Positions 58,538-64,000 of a stretch of DNA of 64,000 nucleotides are shown here, piece after piece. Made by a program: the position numbers and the translations under genes. Location: NCBI RefSeq assembly GCF_900155885.1, contig NZ_FTMB01000001.1, positions 1,674,001-1,738,000 on the forward strand, given 5' to 3'. This DNA comes from Rhizobium sp. RU20A (GTDB lineage: Bacteria > Pseudomonadota > Alphaproteobacteria > Rhizobiales > Rhizobiaceae). Under the pieces are notes generated by a model. That model worked only from the letters and a program-made list of their open reading frames with translations. It was not told the origin of the DNA and ran no database searches. Every line of letters starts with the position of its first letter. Within the stretch, counting starts at the first letter, position 1.

Positions 58538-59602
58538 TCAATCCTTCTTCGGATCGTCGCCGCGACGGCGGCCGGTTTCCGGCTCGCCGATGCGGGCCGC
58601 CAGCTTGTCGAGCGTCTTGCGCATGGCGCGGGATTCCTCCTGCTGCGCCTCGATCCAGTCGCGCAGCATCTGCTGTTCGCTGCGCATGTTCTTCACCAGC
58701 CCCTGAATGCCCTCGGCAAGGCTCGCCATGGCGGCCGTGGTGCGCATGTTGGTGGCCCCATCCTGGTTCATGCGCGTCAACTGGTCGGTGAGCCGCTCCA
58801 GCGATTCATGCGGCGGCAGGCGGGTCGTATCGATGGCCGGCGCATGGTCCGAGCCGACATCCGTCACCGAGGAGAGCCAGTTTTCCAGCTCGGTATAAAA
58901 GCGGCTCTGCGCGCGACCGGCCTGCAGATCGAGAAAGCCGAGAACCAGCGAGCTGGAAAGACCGAAGAGCGAAGTGGAGAAAGCTGTGCCCATGCCCGTC
59001 AGCGGTGCGGAAAGGCCGGTCTTCAGGGCCGCAAGCACATCCTCCGTGCTGCCCGAGCCGATATCGAGGGACTGAATGACCGTGTTGATCGAGCCGATGG
59101 TGCCAAGCAGACCCCAGAAGGTGCCGAGCAGGCCGAGGAAGACGAGAAGGCCGATGAGATAGCGGGACGTATCGCGCGATTCGTCGAGGCGGGTCGCGAT
59201 CGAATCGAGAATGGAACGCAGCGCGGCGGTGGAGATCGCCATGGCATGGCGCCGGCCGATCAACGCTCGCATCGGCGCCAGCAGCACCGGATCACGGCCC
59301 ACCTTGTCGGCGCTTCCGGCCGCGCGAAAGGAATTGAACCAGCGCACTTCGGGGCGCAGATTGAGGACATGGCTGAAGACCAGCAGCACGCCGATCAGCA
59401 GCACGCCGAGAATGAGGCCATTGAGCCCGGGATTGCTGAGAAACGCTGTCTGCGCCTGACGAAACAGGATGGCCGCCACGAAGCCGACGATGATCAGGAA
59501 GATCACCATCGTCCAGAAAAACGGCATGGGACTGGACAGTTTGTGGATATCTGACGGAACCGTTTCTGCGCTGTCCGCCGCCGCAACCCGCATTCTTGCC
59601 AT
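58538..59602 (-). CDS. MotA/TolQ/ExbB-type channel protein
   Basis: A 354-residue inner-membrane protein. Helices lie at about 28-50 and 62-82, and a proton-channel core at about 140-240 (LIGLLVFLGLLGTFWGLLGTIGSI and LTGMGTAFSTSLFGLSSSLVLGFL). The C-terminal 110 residues are helical and charged. With the OmpA-like partner it looks like a stator-type motor anchored to peptidoglycan. Such pairs are conserved in rhizobia; function is unclear. Start chosen at 59602; 59593 is possible. Confidence 0.88.
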   Translation of the reverse strand: MARMRVAAADSAETVPSDIHKLSSPMPFFWTMVIFLIIVGFVAAILFRQAQTAFLSNPGLNGLILGVLLIGVLLVFSHVLNLRPEVRWFNSFRAAGSADKVGRDPVLLAPMRALIGRRHAMAISTAALRSILDSIATRLDESRDTSRYLIGLLVFLGLLGTFWGLLGTIGSINTVIQSLDIGSGSTEDVLAALKTGLSAPLTGMGTAFSTSLFGLSSSLVLGFLDLQAGRAQSRFYTELENWLSSVTDVGSDHAPAIDTTRLPPHESLERLTDQLTRMNQDGATNMRTTAAMASLAEGIQGLVKNMRSEQQMLRDWIEAQQEESRAMRKTLDKLAARIGEPETGRRRGDDPKKD

Positions 59603-59927
59603 AGGCCCATCGTCTCCACTGCGCACCGGCATGCTGCCCGCCATTCCGGCAGAATGGCGCGAAGGGGCAAAGCCCCTTCCCCGCACCAGCACGAAGACAA
59701 TGCCGCAAAGCACCGTGCGCCCCGTCCCGGAACTGCCGGGACACTAGATCAACTTCGCGTCGAATTGAAGGGAAAAGCGTGGCCGCAAAAGGTGCTTGCA
59801 CCGGAAGATGCACGGAGCGTGCGCGTCGCCCCGAACGCGTCCTGCCCGCATGGGAGAGGGCGCTGGGAGGTCGGATGAGGCCGTGAGGACAGCCATCGGA
59901 CGCCCTCACCCCCCTCTCTTTCCCGGA

Positions 59928-60728
59928 TTACCGGGTCGGCAGCGGACGGTGCAGAACGTCCCGCAGCGCCTTCACGATAGCCTCGTTGCCGGCGATGACG
60001 GAGCCGGTGTCGATCGGGCGGGCACCGCCATCCATGTCCATCGAAAGACCGCCGGCCTCGCGCACCAGCAAGAGGCCGGCCGCCATGTCGCCCGCCGTGA
60101 TCTGCCGCTCCCAGAAGCCGTCGAACCGGCCGGCGGCAACGCTGGCAAGGTCGAGCGAGGCCGCGCCGAAGGAGCGCACGCCGGCCACTTCGCCCATGAC
60201 GTGGCGAAGCTCGATCAGGAAATTGCCGTGGTGGCCGCGGCCGAGATGGGGCGTGTGCACGCCGATGACGGCATCCGACAGCGCCTTGCGGGCGGCGACG
60301 CGGATACGGCGATCATTGAGGAAGGCGCCGCCGCCTTTTTCCGCGGTGTAAAGATCATCCGTGGCCGGATTGAAGATGACGGCACCGACGATCTCGCCCT
60401 GGCGCTCGAGCGCGATCGAGGTGGCGATGTAGGGAATGCCGTGCAGGAAGTTGGTGGTGCCGTCGAGCGGATTGACGAGCCACCGGTGCGAGCCGTCGGT
60501 GCCCTGTATATCCTCGCCCTTGCCGCCTTCGAGGCCGTAGGTCGGGCGGGCCTTCAGAAGTTCTTCGCGGATGATCTTCTCCGCCTTGCGTTCGGCGGTG
60601 GCGACATAGTCGCCGGGGCCCTTCATGGAAACCTGCAGCGCCTGGACCTCGCCGAAATCGCGCGCGAGCGACTTGCCTGCCTTGAAGGCGGCCTGGACCA
60701 TGACGTTGAGAAGGGCTGAGCGTGCCAT
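59928..60728 (-). CDS. suhB: SuhB / inositol monophosphatase family protein with altered active site
   Basis: A 266-residue protein of the inositol monophosphatase fold; E. coli SuhB is both a phosphatase and a Nus factor for rRNA transcription. The family motif DPLDGTTNF is present as NPLDGTTNF: the first metal-binding aspartate is N86. The upstream EE pair (GEE) reads GLEGGKG (65-71), and the TxxD aspartate before it reads E46. D89 and the late GDMAAG aspartate remain. So catalysis is doubtful while the fold is kept. Length and start (family M-A-R-S) are normal. Confidence 0.88.
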   Translation of the reverse strand: MARSALLNVMVQAAFKAGKSLARDFGEVQALQVSMKGPGDYVATAERKAEKIIREELLKARPTYGLEGGKGEDIQGTDGSHRWLVNPLDGTTNFLHGIPYIATSIALERQGEIVGAVIFNPATDDLYTAEKGGGAFLNDRRIRVAARKALSDAVIGVHTPHLGRGHHGNFLIELRHVMGEVAGVRSFGAASLDLASVAAGRFDGFWERQITAGDMAAGLLLVREAGGLSMDMDGGARPIDTGSVIAGNEAIVKALRDVLHRPLPTR

Positions 60729-61116
60729 TTCATCTTTCCTTGTTCGTGCCTCCGGCCGTGGCGCCGGGATCATCCTGACTTGGCTGCCGCAGGAAAATGG
60801 CCGGGGTCCGGCATCGGACCCGCGAACAAAAGACGACGGCAGCTTCAAAAATCGCCGGCGCGGGGCGAGAGGGTCGCTGCGCCGGAAAACCGATGCCGGG
60901 CACTATGGCGCCGCCATCCGGACCGAAATCACCCGATCATAGGCTTGCGCAGGCCATGGAGCGTGCATCCCTGCCGACGAGGATTTTCGGAAGTGGCGCT
61001 TCAGACCACAAAATCTGCGGCAATTCAAGTCCGGACGCGCGCTACCCGGGCGCGCACGTCCTTTCAGGTGCCTCTTTCGGCCAAGAAGGTGAACGCGCAA
61101 GGATCGACAAAGACAG
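60729..61116. other. Intergenic region without a supported gene
   Basis: 388 bases between suhB and the Sel1-repeat gene. Short frames exist on the plus strand but show no signal, family resemblance or ribosome site. A GC-rich hairpin (GGACG...CGTCC with inner CGCGC/GCGCG) lies around 61033-61063 and could be a terminator remnant or regulatory element. Confidence 0.4.
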
Positions 61117-62292
61117 TCAGCTGCGCCGGAACCGGTTCGCCGCCATCAGCGCCTTTTTCTGCACCTCGTCGCTGACGCCGAGATAGAAATCTTCGAGCTG
61201 GGGATCCTGCAGGCCGGCGCGGCGCGAGAGCACATACCACTTCGCCGCCTCGACCGGATCCTGACGGGTGCCGATGGCATTGATGTAGAGATGCGAAAGC
61301 TTGTTCTGCGCCACCACATTCCCGCCCTCGGCGGCCCGGCGCATCCAGCGGAACCCCGCCTCCAGATTGCGCTCGCCGGCAATGCCGTCGATCATCCAGA
61401 GCGCCAGATCAAGCTCCGCAGTGTCGTAGCCGGCCATGGCTGCCCGAGCGAGCCAGTCACGCGCCGTGGCCCTCTCGTCTTCGGGAATGCCGTCGACATT
61501 GATGAGGATCTGCGAGAGCGCATATTGCGCATCCGCAATGCCTTGCTCGGCCGCCTTGCGATAATAGGGCAGCGCCGCCTTCAGGCCCTTTTCGCCGGGC
61601 ATGTCGGCCGTCAGGGTCTGGGCATGGTTGAACTGCGCAGAAGCATTGCCGAGATCGGCCGCCTTCTTCATCAGTTCGTCAGCACGCTTGGGATCGCGCG
61701 GCACGACGCGTCCCTCCATCAGCAACACCGCAAACTTGAACATGGCGGAGGGATCGCCGGCATTGGCGGCCTGCTCGTACCAAAAGGCCGCGGCCTTCGG
61801 GTCCCGCTTCACGCCGAGACCGGAATCGAGGATTTCCGCGACCAAAGTCTGCGCTGCCCGGTCGCCGAGTTGCGCCCGTGGCAGGGCAAGGCCCATGGCC
61901 GTCAGGTAATAGCCGCGCTGGAAGGCGCCGTAGGCATCGTCCGGCTTGCCCTCAAAGGGTTTTTCCGCCGGCAGAGGCGGAAGTTCCGCGCCCATGCGTT
62001 CGAAGACCGTGACGCCTTCGGACGGGGCCGCACCATCCACCGGCGCGCCCGTCTCACCCTTCGCCATCGGCTGGAGTTCGCCGGCCGGCAATTGCCCGGA
62101 ATCGCCGCTGCCCGCCTTGCCCGTCTCAAGCGGCGCCGCGCCGTTGAAGGGGGTGATACGGCCGCGCTTTTCAACGGGCTGGAACTCCTGCAGCGGATCT
62201 TCGGCACGTGCAACGCCTGCTGCGCCCGCCAGGACGGCAGACAGAATCATCAGGGACAGCAGTCGCAAATGACGGACGTGGCGGTTCGACAT
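61117..62292 (-). CDS. Exported Sel1-repeat (TPR-like) protein
   Basis: A 391-residue protein with a signal peptide (about 8-30, ending GVARA), a Gly/Pro linker to about 100, and five or six Sel1 repeats of about 36 residues (for example DPKAAAFWYEQAANAGDPSAMF, LKAALPYYRKAAEQGIADAQYA, LEAGFRWMRRAAEGGNVVAQNKL). Sel1 proteins act in protein-protein contacts, often at the envelope. It is 7 bases downstream of the ThiE-like gene. Partner unknown. Confidence 0.9.
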   Translation of the reverse strand: MSNRHVRHLRLLSLMILSAVLAGAAGVARAEDPLQEFQPVEKRGRITPFNGAAPLETGKAGSGDSGQLPAGELQPMAKGETGAPVDGAAPSEGVTVFERMGAELPPLPAEKPFEGKPDDAYGAFQRGYYLTAMGLALPRAQLGDRAAQTLVAEILDSGLGVKRDPKAAAFWYEQAANAGDPSAMFKFAVLLMEGRVVPRDPKRADELMKKAADLGNASAQFNHAQTLTADMPGEKGLKAALPYYRKAAEQGIADAQYALSQILINVDGIPEDERATARDWLARAAMAGYDTAELDLALWMIDGIAGERNLEAGFRWMRRAAEGGNVVAQNKLSHLYINAIGTRQDPVEAAKWYVLSRRAGLQDPQLEDFYLGVSDEVQKKALMAANRFRRS

Positions 62293-62299
62293 GTCCCGA

Positions 62300-62950
62300 C
62301 TAATCTTCAAACCGTGGCGCTTTTTCGTCAAGCAAGGCATTAACCTCCGCAACGACGCTCGCGGCCCGCCCCGGCTCGCCGAACACCGCCTCGCGCAGCG
62401 CCACGAATTCCGCCCCGCTCTCGGCCACCGCCAGCGCGCTCTCGATCGAGGTACCGCCCATGACAATGCAGGGAATTTCGATCATCGCCGCCCACCATTC
62501 AGCGAGCGCGAGGTTCTTGGAATGCGCCTCCGGCTTTATGTCGCCGTCGAGCCTGCCGAAGAACACGTAGTCCGGCTGGGCATCGCCGATTTCCAGCGCA
62601 TCATGCCGGGTCTGGGCATTGCCGCCACCGACGATCAGCTTCGGCGCGTGCTTTTCGACCGCTTCGGCCAGCACCTCGGCGCGCTCGGCCAGATGCAGCC
62701 CGTCGGCGCGGGCCCGCCCCGCGATCCGGCTGTCGCCCTCCACCAGCGCCGCGGCACCGGCCGCCTGCACCACGGGAACGATGGCCTCGGCGTGGGCCTG
62801 GAAATCGCTGTCATTCAACCCGAGCCGCGGAATGATCACCGAGGCGACGTCACCACCGCGCAACGCATCCGCCACGCGCTGCGCGCGCTCCGCCGCGCTC
62901 TCTCCGCCAGGAGCGATCAGCACCAGCCGGCACCGCGTGTCTGAAGCCAT
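62300..62950 (-). CDS. ThiE-like TIM-barrel protein, catalytic motifs degenerate
   Basis: A 216-residue protein resembling thiamine phosphate synthase. The DGLHLAER strand matches the family GVHLGQxD, but without the acidic residue, and the pyrophosphate loop GPxFxTxTK is replaced by FGRLDGDIKPEAHSKN. A C-terminal phosphate-type loop is partly present (CIVMGGTSIESALAVAESGAEFVALREAVF). Rhizobia often have such a paralogue beside a true ThiE. It is probably not a thiamine enzyme; the real role is unknown. Confidence 0.8.
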   Translation of the reverse strand: MASDTRCRLVLIAPGGESAAERAQRVADALRGGDVASVIIPRLGLNDSDFQAHAEAIVPVVQAAGAAALVEGDSRIAGRARADGLHLAERAEVLAEAVEKHAPKLIVGGGNAQTRHDALEIGDAQPDYVFFGRLDGDIKPEAHSKNLALAEWWAAMIEIPCIVMGGTSIESALAVAESGAEFVALREAVFGEPGRAASVVAEVNALLDEKAPRFED

Positions 62951-63116
62951 GTCTTTCCGTCCTGCTCTGGCCTATGCCGTTGCGACCGGCGGGAAAACAA
63001 CCACACGCCGCTCGCGCCCTTCCTTCGGGCAATCTATTCCCGGGCCAGCAAGCACGCCGCTCGCCACCGGGCGGGAAAAGCGATAGACCGAGCGCAGCCA
63101 AGGATCAACACCGCCC

Positions 63117-63902
63117 ATGTCGAACGACCTCACCTTCTACCTCGTCGCCGCCATCGCGGTGCTGTTTGTGGGAATGGCGAAAGGCGGCATGGGCGAGGCG
63201 CTGGCCCTGATGGGCGTTCCCATCCTCTCCCTCGTCACCTCGCCGGTCGAGGCCGCAGCGCTCCTCCTGCCGATCCTCATCGTTATGGATGGCGTGTCGC
63301 TCTGGGCCTGGCGCCGCGACAATGACCGGCGCACGCTGCTGATGATGCTACCGGGCGCGCTTGTCGGCATCGCCATCGGCTGGATAACCGCCGCACAGGT
63401 GCCGCGCGATGCGCTGCGGCTCATCATCGGCGCCATCACCGTCGGTTTCGTGCTGCGCTACGCCTTCACCCTCTGGCGGGCCCGGCAAGGGGTGCAGGCG
63501 AAGGCACGTGGTCACAGCTGGCCACTGGCCGCCCTGCTCGGTCTCGGCGCCGGCTATGGCAGCTTCGTCGCCCATTCCGGCGGGCCGTTCTTTCAGATTT
63601 ACGGCCTACCACTGCGCCTGCCGCCGCGCGCCTATACCGGAGCCATTGTCCGCTTCTTCGCGATCCTGAATGTCGTGAAAATCTTACCCTATGCGGCGCT
63701 CGGCCAGCTCAACACCACCAACCTCACCACGTCCGTCACACTCTTCCCGCTTGCCGCCCTCGCAACCTTCACGGGCTCCCTTATCGTCAAGCGCATGAAG
63801 CCAAGTATCTTTTATCCGTTCATGTACATCATGGCCTTCATCGCCGGGTTGAAACTGCTCATGGACGGCTTTCTTGCGATGACCCTTATTTCGGGCACTT
63901 GA
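63117..63902 (+). CDS. TauE/SafE-family sulfite or anion exporter
   Basis: A 261-residue integral membrane protein with about eight helices in two repeated halves, each with a Gly-rich turn: VGMAKGGMGEALALMGVPILSL (residues 18-39) and LLGLGAGYGSFVAHSGGPFF (about 137-157). TauE/SafE permeases move sulfite, sulfoacetate or similar anions. No sulfur genes are adjacent, so the substrate is open. Confidence 0.92.
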   Translation: MSNDLTFYLVAAIAVLFVGMAKGGMGEALALMGVPILSLVTSPVEAAALLLPILIVMDGVSLWAWRRDNDRRTLLMMLPGALVGIAIGWITAAQVPRDALRLIIGAITVGFVLRYAFTLWRARQGVQAKARGHSWPLAALLGLGAGYGSFVAHSGGPFFQIYGLPLRLPPRAYTGAIVRFFAILNVVKILPYAALGQLNTTNLTTSVTLFPLAALATFTGSLIVKRMKPSIFYPFMYIMAFIAGLKLLMDGFLAMTLISGT

Positions 63903-64000
63903 CGAACGTCCGCGAAGAAGCTCTTTTAGCATAAACGAAAGTTCCATTGTACCGTAAAATATTTCTGATAACGAAATTACAAGGAGATGACCTCGCGTCA
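63903..64000. other. AT-rich end of the window, possible promoter of the next gene
   Basis: Low-GC stretch with TAAAATATTTC-like sequence and AAGGAG at 63981-63986, close to an ATG at 63985. A gene probably begins at or just past the end of the window, but it cannot be confirmed. Confidence 0.3.

Noticed and set aside
60780-61186. Small genes between suhB and the Sel1-repeat gene
   Set aside because: Short overlapping frames without ribosome sites, bias or recognisable protein.

Overview
The window is chromosomal DNA from an alphaproteobacterium of the order Hyphomicrobiales, most likely family Rhizobiaceae. The evidence is gene content and order: ctrA with chpT and a DUF1134 (eipA) gene, rcdA, the Tol-Pal block, ftsH, glmM, ruvCAB, rpoH, a cbb-type tkt-gap-pgk cluster, 6S RNA ahead of the formyltetrahydrofolate cyclo-ligase gene, GC-rich codons and rhizobial-style intergenic palindromes. 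There is no rRNA, tRNA, prophage, insertion sequence or CRISPR array that I can see. Almost all of it is core genome, densely packed on both strands.

Layout. 1-4.1 kb: a GNAT gene, a FliJ-like gene, ctrA, an odd receiver-domain protein, chpT and eipA. 4.3-9 kb: a coiled-coil membrane protein, an RNA methyltransferase, a pseudouridine synthase and rpoH. 9-17.5 kb: a 993-residue disordered membrane protein, purA, an EamA transporter, serA and serC. 17.7-18.3 kb: a HigBA toxin-antitoxin pair. 18.3-32.7 kb: envelope genes (two paralogous outer-membrane barrels, pal-tolB-tolA-tolR-tolQ, glmM, cpoB/ybgF, tilS, ftsH, ybgC) in an order that looks rearranged. 32.7-37.2 kb: NUDIX, metallophosphatase, ruvB, ruvA, a VapBC pair and ruvC. 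37.4-43.4 kb: a flavin monooxygenase, then pgk, a glycolipid-binding-like gene, gap and tkt. 43.7-49.3 kb: DUF4164, zapA, 6S RNA, folate cyclo-ligase, ymdB, several small enzymes and yebC. 49.5-64 kb: PhzF, an MFS transporter, rcdA, rpmE, an MsbA-like exporter, a flavoprotein, an ExbB/OmpA pair, a degenerate SuhB, a Sel1-repeat protein, a ThiE-like protein and a TauE/SafE transporter.

The most interesting theme is the cell-cycle regulator CtrA. The window encodes CtrA, the phosphotransferase that feeds it (ChpT) and an adaptor for its proteolysis (RcdA). It also holds perfect TTAA-N7-TTAA CtrA boxes upstream of rcdA, pal and both outer-membrane barrel genes. In the three outer-membrane cases the box lies at nearly the same distance (82-85 bases) before the start codon. 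The ctrA upstream region carries four GANTC methylation sites in about 130 bases and a TTAACCAT half-site. Together this reads as a local circuit tying the cell cycle to outer-membrane assembly and constriction.

Other points worth attention: VapBC sits inside the ruv operon with a 21-bp palindromic operator and an ATGA overlap into ruvA; a SuhB-family protein has lost several metal ligands; a mosaic palindromic repeat lies near the apparent tol/ftsH rearrangement; and the rcdA upstream region looks able to encode a small RNA.
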